Origin: Sphingobacteriales bacterium 46-32 | Lineage (GTDB): Bacteria; Bacteroidota; Bacteroidia; Chitinophagales; Chitinophagaceae | Assembly: GCA_001898485.1 (NCBI GenBank) | Contig: MKTY01000020.1 | Coordinates: 62,001-126,000 of the forward strand | Reading direction: 5' to 3' | Length of the DNA stretch: 64,000 nt | Shown: positions 52,402 through 61,098 of the stretch, piece after piece | Numbering within the stretch: position 1 is the stretch's first letter | Layout of the letters: every line of letters starts with the position of its first letter | Program-made: the position numbers and the translations under genes | The notes under the pieces: generated by a model | Database searches by the model: none | The model's input: only the letters and a program-made list of their open reading frames with translations | Told to the model about the DNA's origin: nothing

Positions 52402-53907
52402 TTAAAACTCTGGCGGATACATACCCTGGCGTGGATGCAGCATGGGCAGCCCCGCTTTTTTATCCCACCATACTTTACTCATCAATGTGTTGCCCTTGCT
52501 CAGCCTGCTGATAGCCTCTTTTACATTTGTCTCATTGCGCAGCAGTTCGGCAACCGGATAAGTGAGGCGGCGGGGAATATTGCCTTCGGTATCACCCAGT
52601 GTTTCGCCGGTCCATATGCGGGGGTAACCGGTACGGCGAAATTCTGCCCAGGCCTCATACGTATTATAATAGATGCCCAGCCATTTCTGCACAATGATCT
52701 GTTCCAGTTTTTCTTCTTCAGTACCGACGAGTATTCCTGATGCAGAGGCCACATAGTTATTAATATCGCTGCCGGCAACACCATATTGCGACATGGCTGC
52801 TTTAATGCCTTCTGTAAACATTGTTTGCTCATCCTCATTACTGAGATTTGCCAGCGCAGCTTCGGCGCGCAGGAAATAAACTTCTGCCGCATTCATCACA
52901 ACGATGGTATATACAGGCTGTAAAAAAGATACTGCCATGCGCGAAACCGAATCAGTAGCATATCGCTCCTGCTGAGTGGGCCCCAACTGAAGTGGTACAC
53001 CCCGATAGCCTGCAATAGGCGAATTGGCCTGGCGAGCCAGGATAGACATACGGGGATCATTCAGCTTCTTCAGATTATCTGTAAGCGTAAAAGACACCAG
53101 CATATTATTGGGCTGAGTAGAGTTGCGTGTGAAGAAAGGATTGTTATTGGCAGAGTTGCCGTCATTGAGCGTAGCCAGCGTTATATTCTGAGAGTTGGTT
53201 GTAATCAATGGCTGGCTGATTACTTCTGAAATATGCTGCGCGGCCAGTGTAGGGTTTGCATAACGTATACGCATGGCCATACGCAGGCGCAATGAGTTTG
53301 CAAACCTTCTCCAGGCGTCCGCATTTCCTTTCAGTAAAAGATCGGCATTGCCAAAGCTTATCTGCGAGCTGGAATTATCTAACTGAGCAGCTGCTTCTTT
53401 CAGCTCTTTCAACAGATCGGTATAGATCGCTTCCTGCGTATCATATTTGGGTTGAAGAATAGTCTGGGCCACATTATTCAATGCTTCCGTATAAGGCAGA
53501 TCGCCGTAACAATCTGTCAGCATCTGATATATCATGGCTTTTGAAATACGTGCTATGGCATTCTGATTTGCCTTCAGCGGATCGGATGCCGTCAACCGGA
53601 TCACTTCGGCCATATTGATCAGATAGCTGCGGAAGAAAGTGTTATAGGGATTACCCCAGTCGCGCTCCAGAAATATGTTACCCGCCGATGGATTTTTATA
53701 GTAACCGGAATAATCGGCAATCAATCCCTGAGCCGGTATTTCAAATACCACTCCTTTGATAGCCTGGCTAAAGAGCAGACCCGGCTGAATTACATCGCCA
53801 GTTATAAGCGTGGGATTGGTATTGATTTCCTTAAAATCTTTGGTACACCCCCCGGCCATGAGCAGACCGCCTAACACCAGTGTATGAATGAGATGTTTGA
53901 TTCGCAT
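52402..53907 (-). CDS. SusD/RagB family glycan-binding lipoprotein
   Basis: 501 residues. The lipoprotein signal ends in LLMAGGC, followed by TKDFKEINTNP, the standard opening of the SusD-like_2 group. TPR-like helices and the C-terminal signature (IIVQKWLGIYYNTYEAWAEFRRTGYPRI) are intact. It sits at the cell surface over the SusC channel and binds the glycan. Encoded 21 bases after susC on the same transcript. Confidence 0.95.
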   Translation of the reverse strand: MRIKHLIHTLVLGGLLMAGGCTKDFKEINTNPTLITGDVIQPGLLFSQAIKGVVFEIPAQGLIADYSGYYKNPSAGNIFLERDWGNPYNTFFRSYLINMAEVIRLTASDPLKANQNAIARISKAMIYQMLTDCYGDLPYTEALNNVAQTILQPKYDTQEAIYTDLLKELKEAAAQLDNSSSQISFGNADLLLKGNADAWRRFANSLRLRMAMRIRYANPTLAAQHISEVISQPLITTNSQNITLATLNDGNSANNNPFFTRNSTQPNNMLVSFTLTDNLKKLNDPRMSILARQANSPIAGYRGVPLQLGPTQQERYATDSVSRMAVSFLQPVYTIVVMNAAEVYFLRAEAALANLSNEDEQTMFTEGIKAAMSQYGVAGSDINNYVASASGILVGTEEEKLEQIIVQKWLGIYYNTYEAWAEFRRTGYPRIWTGETLGDTEGNIPRRLTYPVAELLRNETNVKEAISRLSKGNTLMSKVWWDKKAGLPMLHPRQGMYPPEF

Positions 53908-53928
53908 AAATTAGTTTTTACTGATCAG

Positions 53929-56900
53929 TTAAAATGAAAAGGAAAGATTCACCCCAACGCTGCGGGTATTGGGCACGCCAGTCGATTCGAAACCCTGTGC
54001 CACTGTAAAGGGACCAAAGCCGCCTTCAGGATTGGCGCCCATCTGCTTGATTTCTTTATTCTGATAGAGATAGGCCACGTTGCGGCAAACGGCTGACAGT
54101 TTCGCACTCTTCAGGAATTTCAGATTCTTCAGGTGTTTGCCGATATTGTACCCCAACACTATTTCGCGAAGCGCTACATAAGAGGCATCGAGCACAAATT
54201 CTTCACCGATATTACCATAACTCATCGCAGTGTAATAAGCCTGACGACCGAGTACAAGAGTACTGGGGCTGAATTTACCATCTGTTCCCTGGATCATACC
54301 GTCCGATATCAGGTTCTCACCATTCTCGGTACCCTTACCTGTTCCGTTAGACCATTGCTGCAATTTTGAGTAAGAGAAAATCTTACCGCCTACCCGTGCA
54401 TCGATCAGGAAAGAAAGGCTGAAGTTTTTATAATTAAATGCGTTGTTGATACCACCCAGAAACTTAGGCTGAATATTGCCGAGTACAGATGTGGTTGTTT
54501 CGCGCTGATAACGTCCGTCAGATGTGAGCCATTTGTCGCCATCAGGCGTACGTTTATACGCATAGCCCACAATGTTTCCATAAGGCTGACCCGGACGTGC
54601 TTCAATGCTCATTTCTGATGTGCTATATAGGCTCAGTGAATTTATGCCGGGAGAAAGCTCAACAACTTTTGAACGGTTGCGGGAGAAGTTGATAGTGGCA
54701 TCCCAGGTAAAATTTTTGCTTTGCACCGGAGTGGCGTTTACCATCAGCTCAATACCCTTGTTGGTAATTTCGCCGGCATTGATCAGTTTGGAAGAGAAGC
54801 CGGTTCCGGCAGGAATATCTACACGCAGTATCTGATTTTTGGTACCCGAGCTATAGTAGGTAAAGTCAATACCCAACCGGTTTTTGAGAAAGCGAAGTTC
54901 AGCACCTGCTTCTACTGATGTTGTAAGTTCGTTTTTCAGATCCACCAGGGGAATAGTTCCCAGAATGGAAGCAAACCGCTGACCGTTGTAGGAAGTAGTA
55001 GAAAGGTTGTAACCGATCTCTGTTTGATAGGGGCTTGCATCTTTACCTGCCTGGGCATATGACAGGCGTACTTTACCAAACGAAAGCGGTGTATTTTCCA
55101 GTTTGAATGCATCCGTAAATACAAAGCTTCCGCTGACACTCGGGTAAAAGAAGGAGTAATTATTTATACCAAGGGTCGATGACCAGTCATTGCGTCCGGA
55201 GAAATCAAGGAAAAAGTAGTTCTTCCAGCCCAGTTGGCCGGTAAAGTAAACAGAGTTCATACGTTTACGTGTAAGACGGTCATTGGCTACCACCACACCT
55301 GCGTTGATGATGTTGTACAAACCATCTACATTCAGGTTATTCCCCTGCAGTGTCATCTGTTGCTGATTGCGGTTAAGATAATTGGCACCTACCGAGAAGG
55401 TACTGCTCAGGTTGCTGCTCAGATTTTTTGTTGCTGTCAGCAATATGTCGGCGTTTTCTTCCTTCACCCGGATACGTGCATTATCAACCTGTCCGCGACG
55501 CAGGTTGAACGAACCTGTTGGTGTATTCACGCCAATTCGTGAATCGCGTACATCAAAGTAAAAGTCAGTACCCGCTCTGGCCTGAAAGGTAAGCCAGGGG
55601 GCAATTTTATACCGGGCCAGCAAATAACCATTCACCCGGTCACGACTATCTGAGCTCAGAAACTCATTCAGCACCCAGTATGGATTAAAGGGGCGGCCGT
55701 CTGTCCAGTTGTTGGCCTGGCCAGAAGGTGTTTTATAATCTTTCAGCATATCCATTGTCAGGAAAGCCGGAAAACGATTCAGCGACATGGCAATGGTATT
55801 GATATCGGTACCATAGCCGGGGCGATTTTTACCACCCTGACGGATGTAGTTGATGCGGGTTTCTACATACAGTTTATTATTTGCCTGGAATCCAAGCCGG
55901 GCATTTACTGTTTGCCGGTTGAGTGTGGAAGTAGGGAAAATGCTGCTATTACGCAGATCAGATGCTGATACACGATAATTTACTTTATCTGAGCCACCGC
56001 TGATTCCGACTGTATTCGTAAAAGTGCTGCCCGTCTGATAAAACTTGCGTACTTCATCACTACCCTGGCCAGTGTAGGGAATAACGCCCAGGCTGGGCCA
56101 CATGAGCAGTGAAATGGGTTGTCCATCAAATTTAGCGCCCCACATATCCGGAATCCAGTCGGGCAGGCGGCGTACCTGCTGACCATTTACCGTTACCAAA
56201 TCCCATGAGTCGATAGATTCATTATAACCTGGACCATATGAGTTCTGGCGCTGGGGCAGTACATTGGGTCTTTCCCAGGTAGCATTTGAATTCACATCGA
56301 TGGTAGCCCGTTGTCCGGCGCGGCCTTTTTTGGTCGTGATCAGCACAACGCCATTGGCACCGCGGGCGCCATACAATGCTGCACCGTTCGGTCCCTTCAG
56401 TATTGTAATATTATCTATATCATCAGGCAGGATGTTGCCGATTCCATCGCCATAGTCGCGACTGGTACCGCGTGAGTTACCCAGGTCGGGTGCGCCAACT
56501 GTTTGGTTATCGATAGGCACACCATCTACTACATATAGTGGCTGATTGTCGCCCTGAAATGAACTCGCTCCGCGAATATTTACATAACTGGATCCGCCAG
56601 GGCCTGTAGCGGAAGCACTCACAAACACACCCGCCACTTTACCTTTCAGCGCGTTGGCCACATTGGTTTCGCGGGCCTGGGTAAGTTCACTGCCATTTAC
56701 CACCTGAGCAGAATATCCCAATGCTTTGCGTTTACGTTCTATGCCGAAAGCAGTCACCACTACTTCGGTCAGTTCCTTATCATCCGCGGTCATCACTACG
56801 CGAATGCTGGTTCGTCCATTAATATTCTCTGTTTGAGGTTTCATTGCGGAGTGAGAAAAATTGAGTGTGCCACTTAGATTGGGCACCTGCAATGAAAATT

Positions 56901-57087
56901 TTCCCGCCTCATCGGTTACTGTGGCCTTATCGGCTCCCTGCAATGTAACCGTTACACCAGCTATGGGCGAGGCATCGCTGGCCGACACAACTGTTCCGGA
57001 TACGACAGATTGCGCCTCCAGTCCGAGGCAGAAAGCAAGCAGCCCCAGACCCAGCGAGAAGAATTTAGTAAGCAGTCGTTTTTTCAT
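53929..57087 (-). CDS. SusC/RagA family TonB-linked outer-membrane transporter
   Basis: 1052 residues with signal peptide (MKKRLLTKFFSLGLGLLAFCLG). A carboxypeptidase-regulatory-like domain (residues 26-105) is followed by the TonB box region (ELTEVVVTAFGIERKRK), the plug domain (ALKGKVAGVFVSASATGPGG, YVVDGVPIDN, ALYGARGANGVVLITTKKG) and a 22-strand barrel ending in VGVNLSFSF. No STN domain, so no direct anti-sigma coupling is expected. Imports oligosaccharides with SusD. First gene of a four-gene operon; no sigma/anti-sigma or hybrid sensor adjoins. Confidence 0.96.
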   Translation of the reverse strand: MKKRLLTKFFSLGLGLLAFCLGLEAQSVVSGTVVSASDASPIAGVTVTLQGADKATVTDEAGKFSLQVPNLSGTLNFSHSAMKPQTENINGRTSIRVVMTADDKELTEVVVTAFGIERKRKALGYSAQVVNGSELTQARETNVANALKGKVAGVFVSASATGPGGSSYVNIRGASSFQGDNQPLYVVDGVPIDNQTVGAPDLGNSRGTSRDYGDGIGNILPDDIDNITILKGPNGAALYGARGANGVVLITTKKGRAGQRATIDVNSNATWERPNVLPQRQNSYGPGYNESIDSWDLVTVNGQQVRRLPDWIPDMWGAKFDGQPISLLMWPSLGVIPYTGQGSDEVRKFYQTGSTFTNTVGISGGSDKVNYRVSASDLRNSSIFPTSTLNRQTVNARLGFQANNKLYVETRINYIRQGGKNRPGYGTDINTIAMSLNRFPAFLTMDMLKDYKTPSGQANNWTDGRPFNPYWVLNEFLSSDSRDRVNGYLLARYKIAPWLTFQARAGTDFYFDVRDSRIGVNTPTGSFNLRRGQVDNARIRVKEENADILLTATKNLSSNLSSTFSVGANYLNRNQQQMTLQGNNLNVDGLYNIINAGVVVANDRLTRKRMNSVYFTGQLGWKNYFFLDFSGRNDWSSTLGINNYSFFYPSVSGSFVFTDAFKLENTPLSFGKVRLSYAQAGKDASPYQTEIGYNLSTTSYNGQRFASILGTIPLVDLKNELTTSVEAGAELRFLKNRLGIDFTYYSSGTKNQILRVDIPAGTGFSSKLINAGEITNKGIELMVNATPVQSKNFTWDATINFSRNRSKVVELSPGINSLSLYSTSEMSIEARPGQPYGNIVGYAYKRTPDGDKWLTSDGRYQRETTTSVLGNIQPKFLGGINNAFNYKNFSLSFLIDARVGGKIFSYSKLQQWSNGTGKGTENGENLISDGMIQGTDGKFSPSTLVLGRQAYYTAMSYGNIGEEFVLDASYVALREIVLGYNIGKHLKNLKFLKSAKLSAVCRNVAYLYQNKEIKQMGANPEGGFGPFTVAQGFESTGVPNTRSVGVNLSFSF

Positions 57088-57117
57088 TTTAGATTACTTT
57101 TTTTAACAAGCGTGGAC

Positions 57118-57147
57118 TAAAAGTAAATAAAAAGAATATAAAAACAA
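57118..57147 (-). promoter_or_regulatory. Predicted susC promoter
   Basis: On the minus strand TTG (57147-57145), 19 bases, then TACTTTTA (57125-57118) fits the Bacteroidota consensus and leaves a leader of about 25 bases before the susC ATG. Confidence 0.5.
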
Positions 57148-57491
57148 TAAAATTTTCATTTCCTTATTATTTTTTTATAAAAAAATTTATTGATTTGTTT
57201 TATCCTGGGTTTCCGGTCTGGATCGCACAGGGAAATCCGGTAATATCCAATTTATTTTAAAATTCTATTAATTATCTGTATATCATAACAATATGATTAT
57301 TTTTCTAAATTGTATTCAGCGATTATCGGGGATTTCCGGCCTGTTAAAAACACCCAAAATGATCAACCGGATTAAGGCTTTCGTTTCCTGATACACCTGG
57401 TATGATTCAGATCAGGTCAGAAGCTTCAAGCTGGTTTTTATCCGTATTTACACTTAAGAACACCTTGATTAATAGGGATAAAACATCAAAA
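57148..57491. other. Divergent intergenic region between susC and the Gfo/Idh operon
   Basis: AT-rich and without open frames. The segment 57386-57420 contains nested inverted repeats (CCTGAT with ATCAGG; ACCTG with CAGGT). On the minus strand, AATAATAAGGAAATGAAAATTTT near 57170 is a weak relative of the AgaR-type motif. No RNA family is convincingly matched. Confidence 0.4.
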
Positions 57492-57541
57492 AATAAGATT
57501 AAACAAAATCTATCGAAAGGTATTTATAATAATTATCTTTA
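57492..57541 (+). promoter_or_regulatory. Gfo/Idh operon promoter with AgaR-type operator copy
   Basis: AATAAGATTAAACAAAAT (57492-57509) is followed by a -7 element TATCTTTA (57534-57541). The whole block AAAAAATAAGA-n-TAAACAAAAT ... ATTATCTTTACAA matches the agaS promoter region at 31984-32040 with nearly the same spacing, indicating control by the same DeoR-type regulator. Confidence 0.72.
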
Positions 57542-57608
57542 CAATAATAAGGAATAAAAAGTCCATTATTCCTTTAATAGCGATTCTCTACAATACAGAC
57601 CTATTAAT

Positions 57609-58814
57609 ATGAATTACAAAACCAGAAGAAATTTTCTCCGGCAAACCGCTCAGCTTGCGGCCGGCGCCTGGGTGTACCCCTATATAATAAAACATACCAA
57701 CAACCCGAGCGATGAGATCCGGATGGGTATTATTGGAATGGGTAGTCGCGGAACCGGACTGGCAGTATTAATGAAAAAGATTCCCGGCCTGAAAGTAATT
57801 GCCTGCTGCGATATCCTCCCTGAGCGTCTCGAAGCGGGTATCCGTACCGGCGCCCCGGGAGCAAAAGCCTATACAGATTACCGGAAGCTGCTCGACAGTA
57901 AAGAAGTGGATGCGGTATTAATTGCCACTCCCCTTTTCCTTCATTTCCCGATGGCAAAAGAGGCACTGCTGGCCGGAAAGCATATCTATCTCGAAAAATC
58001 GATGACCTATAGTATTCCTGAGGCACTGGAATTAACCAGGCTGGTGCGTAATAGCCCATTGATTTTTCAACTGGGCTTTCAGTACCGGTATTATGGCCTT
58101 TACAAAAGGGTAAAAGAAATCATCCGGCAAAACTGGCTGGGAAAAATCACCCACATCGAAAGCCAGTATAACCGCAACTCTGACTGGCGCAACCCCGTTA
58201 CACATCCCGATCAGGAAAAGATTATCAACTGGCGTATGTATAAAGAATATTGCGGAGGACCGTTGTCTGAACTATGTGCACACCAGATAGACATGGTACA
58301 GTTCCTGCTCGATGCCCGCCCGGAATCGGTAGTGGGCATGGGAGGTATCAATTACTGGAAAGACGGCCGCAGCACCTATGACCATATCCGTACGATATAC
58401 GATTATCCGGGTGGTATAAAATCAAGTGTCAGTTCTGTTTTGAGCAATGCCTATAATGGATATAATATAAAAATATATGGCGACCGGGCTACTGTAGAAA
58501 TCCAGCGCGAAGAAGCTTTTATCTATGCTGAATCACTCACTAATGAACGCGGTATAGTAGATGGTGTCACGGGCGCCACAATCAGTACCGCCACACAGGG
58601 TAAAGCACAAAAGATCGAATTTCTGCAAGCAGGCGAAACGTTACTGGAACCAACCACCTATGCACTCAGCGAGTTTCGGGACTGCATTGTGCAAAATAAA
58701 AAACCGGCATCCGGTATCGACAATGGCCGAAGCAGTTCTATTGCCATCCATATGGGAAATATTGCTGCAGAAACCGGGCAGATCCAGTACTGGAAAAAAG
58801 AATATGACCTCTAA
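57609..58814 (+). CDS. Gfo/Idh/MocA oxidoreductase, probably Tat-exported
   Basis: 401 residues. A twin-arginine motif (KTRRNFLRQTAQLAAGAW) precedes the Rossmann domain (MGIIGMGSRGTGLA, 39-52). IYLEKSMTYS carries the conserved Lys of the EKP motif in an altered EKS context. The C-terminal domain has GGPLSELCAHQIDMVQ with the usual catalytic His. Exported members of this family in glycan loci can act as NAD-dependent glycosidases (the GH109 type) or oxidise sugar C3. Substrate unknown. First gene of a five-gene operon. Confidence 0.88.
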   Translation: MNYKTRRNFLRQTAQLAAGAWVYPYIIKHTNNPSDEIRMGIIGMGSRGTGLAVLMKKIPGLKVIACCDILPERLEAGIRTGAPGAKAYTDYRKLLDSKEVDAVLIATPLFLHFPMAKEALLAGKHIYLEKSMTYSIPEALELTRLVRNSPLIFQLGFQYRYYGLYKRVKEIIRQNWLGKITHIESQYNRNSDWRNPVTHPDQEKIINWRMYKEYCGGPLSELCAHQIDMVQFLLDARPESVVGMGGINYWKDGRSTYDHIRTIYDYPGGIKSSVSSVLSNAYNGYNIKIYGDRATVEIQREEAFIYAESLTNERGIVDGVTGATISTATQGKAQKIEFLQAGETLLEPTTYALSEFRDCIVQNKKPASGIDNGRSSSIAIHMGNIAAETGQIQYWKKEYDL

Positions 58815-58844
58815 CCATCATCACCATAATTCCCACTTATTATC

Positions 58845-60065
58845 ATGTCTACATCTTCCAGTCAAAATAACAGGGGCAACTGGTTGCGCCTGTTGGGTCC
58901 CGGCATCATCACCGCTGCCATTGTATTTGGCCCCAGTAAGATCACCATCACTTCCAAGATGGGGGCCAGCTACGGCTATCAGCTGATCTGGCTGGTAGTA
59001 ATTGCCATAGCATTCATGCTGCTTTTTACGGAAATGGCTACACGTATTGCCTATGCACGCGATGAATCGCCGCTGCAGCTGATGCGCAACAAATGGGGAG
59101 CCACTCTTCCCCTTATTGTAGGCAGTGGTATCTTCCTCGTTACTACTTCTTTTCAGGCAGGCAATGCCATTGGTGTGGGAATTGCCATTGGCGGCCTCAC
59201 CCATACAGCTTCCTGGATCTGGATTGCGCTGTTTACTGCCGTTGCCATTAGTATGCTTTTCTTCAGAGGGTTTTACCGTATTCTCGAAAAATGGATGATC
59301 GGACTTGTAATACTAATGCTGATTTCATTTCTGGTTACCCTTTTTATCAGCCATCCTTCGCCTGCAGGAATTGCAAAAGGATTGTTGCCAACAACTCCGG
59401 CCGGATCGCTGGGGCTGATTATTGCCTTTATGGCCAGTTGCTTTTCTATTGTGGCCGCTTTCTACCAGGCCTACCTGGTGCAGGAGCGGCGGCACAACCA
59501 GCAGAGCGATGCCATGAGGTCTGTACGCGAAAGCAGGCCCGGCATCATACTACTCGGATTACTTGTACTGATTGTGATGATTGCCGCGGCAGCAGTTTTG
59601 AATCGACTGGGGCAGCCCGTGCTCACAGCCATGGACATGGCACGTGCACTGGAGCCCCTCTTCGGAAAAAGCGCCTACTGGTTGTTCTTACTGGGTCTCT
59701 TCGGCGCTTCTTTCTCATCGCTGATAGGGAACGCCACGGTAGGAGGTTCGCTGATGAATGATGCATGGAACCGCAGCAGCCGGCTCGACGATTCGCGTAC
59801 ACGTATTCTTATTGCAGTGGTAATGATCGTTGGCGCAGTCATCGCAATCAGCTTCGGAAAAATTCCACTGCAGGCCATCGTGCTGGCGCAAAGTGTAACC
59901 ATCTTTATCGTACCTATCATAGGAACGGCCCTCTTCCTGCTTGCCAATGACCGGCATATTATGGGATCGCTTCGCAATAACCGGTTTCAGCAGATTATGG
60001 GTATTGCCGGCCTGTTGCTACTGGCTACACTGGCCGTCATCAACGCATTTCAACTCTTCACATAA
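58845..60065 (+). CDS. Nramp-related transporter lacking the canonical metal-binding motifs
   Basis: 406 residues with about 11 membrane helices and clear Nramp (LeuT-fold) similarity: LLGPGIITAAIVFGPSKIT, YGYQLIWLVVIA, LLFTEMATRIAYA. The TM1 motif DPGN, which binds the metal, is replaced by GPSK (29-32), and the TM6 MPHN motif by SIVA (201-204, before FYQAYLVQER). It is therefore unlikely to carry Mn or Fe in the usual way. Embedded between a Gfo/Idh oxidoreductase and sugar-type enzymes, it may carry a sugar acid or similar organic substrate; this is inferred. Confidence 0.82.
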   Translation: MSTSSSQNNRGNWLRLLGPGIITAAIVFGPSKITITSKMGASYGYQLIWLVVIAIAFMLLFTEMATRIAYARDESPLQLMRNKWGATLPLIVGSGIFLVTTSFQAGNAIGVGIAIGGLTHTASWIWIALFTAVAISMLFFRGFYRILEKWMIGLVILMLISFLVTLFISHPSPAGIAKGLLPTTPAGSLGLIIAFMASCFSIVAAFYQAYLVQERRHNQQSDAMRSVRESRPGIILLGLLVLIVMIAAAAVLNRLGQPVLTAMDMARALEPLFGKSAYWLFLLGLFGASFSSLIGNATVGGSLMNDAWNRSSRLDDSRTRILIAVVMIVGAVIAISFGKIPLQAIVLAQSVTIFIVPIIGTALFLLANDRHIMGSLRNNRFQQIMGIAGLLLLATLAVINAFQLFT

Positions 60066-60077
60066 TTACTTTCAATC

Positions 60078-61094
60078 ATGACAGAAACAGAAAAACAATA
60101 TCAGCAATTACTGGAACCCAGCAATGCATTGCTGCAGGATATGCAGGAGCTTGATGGCGATATCATGATACTGGGTGCCGGCGGCAAAATGGGACCCGAC
60201 CTGGCCGTACTGGCCCAGCGGGCAAGCCGGCTTGCAGGAAAACAACGCCGCATACTGGCTGTGTCTCGCTTCACTGACCGCGATGTGATCAATCGCCTGG
60301 AAGCCGCAGGTGTAACCGTAATGCAGGCCGATCTGCTAGACCGCGAACAATTAAATGCATTGCCCAACACACCCAACCTGCTTTACCTGGCAGGTACAAA
60401 ATTTGGCACTACCGGACGCGAACATTTTACCTGGGCTATGAACAGTTTTCTTCCCGGACTGGTAGCAGAAAAATTCCGCGACTCCCGCATCGTAGCGTTT
60501 TCAACAGGAAATGTTTATCCGCTGGTTCCTGTATTGTCAGGCGGCGCTACAGAAAATGATATACCCGAACCCGTAGGCGAATATGCCCAGTCATGCCTGG
60601 GGCGTGAGCGCATTTTCCAGTACATGTCTGAGTTGTACCAAACACCTTTACTGATCTACCGCCTCAACTACGCCAACGATGTAAGCTATGGTGTACTGCT
60701 CGAAATTGCACGTATGGTATGGGAAGAAAGGGAAATCGACCTGAGTATGGGGCATATCAATGCCATCTGGCAGGGAGATGCCAATGAAATGGCTTTACGT
60801 TGCCTGCTGCATTGCGATTACCCGGCCAAAACGCTCAACATTACAGGCCCTGAAGTAATTGCCGTACGAAAAGCTGCTGATTTTTTTGCCGGAATCATGA
60901 ACAAAACAGCACGGTTCACGGGTGTTGAACAGGATACTGCCCTGCTCAGCAATGCAGCGCATAGCTTTCAGCTCTTCGGCTATCCGCTTATGCCACTTCA
61001 TCGCATGATGGAACTGCAGGCCAGATGGCTGATGGAAGGCGGACGCCTCAAAAATAAACCCACCCATTTTCAGGAACGTTCAGGAAAATATTAA
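60078..61094 (+). CDS. Extended-SDR (NAD-dependent epimerase-like) protein with altered active site
   Basis: 338 residues. The dinucleotide-binding motif is LGAGGKMGPD (32-41), VSRFTDRD holds the adenine-ribose side, LLYLAGTKFG follows strand 4, and STGNVYPL (142-149) holds the catalytic Ser/Thr. The YxxxK motif reads YAQSC (169-173), so the catalytic Lys is Cys. The C-terminal domain is typical of sugar-nucleotide epimerases/dehydratases. The substrate is unknown. It lies 12 bases after the transporter gene and four bases before the DapA-like gene. Confidence 0.82.
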   Translation: MTETEKQYQQLLEPSNALLQDMQELDGDIMILGAGGKMGPDLAVLAQRASRLAGKQRRILAVSRFTDRDVINRLEAAGVTVMQADLLDREQLNALPNTPNLLYLAGTKFGTTGREHFTWAMNSFLPGLVAEKFRDSRIVAFSTGNVYPLVPVLSGGATENDIPEPVGEYAQSCLGRERIFQYMSELYQTPLLIYRLNYANDVSYGVLLEIARMVWEEREIDLSMGHINAIWQGDANEMALRCLLHCDYPAKTLNITGPEVIAVRKAADFFAGIMNKTARFTGVEQDTALLSNAAHSFQLFGYPLMPLHRMMELQARWLMEGGRLKNKPTHFQERSGKY

Positions 61095-61098
61095 TACC

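Noticed and set aside
57386-57420. Minus-strand sequence ACCTGATCTGAATCATACCAG resembles the 3' half of a TPP riboswitch
   Set aside because: The 5' half is missing: no CTGAGA and no GGGGTGC-type P1 strand in the preceding 80 bases, and the P5-like stem has a mismatch. The position, 300 bases before susC, also does not suit a thiamine switch.
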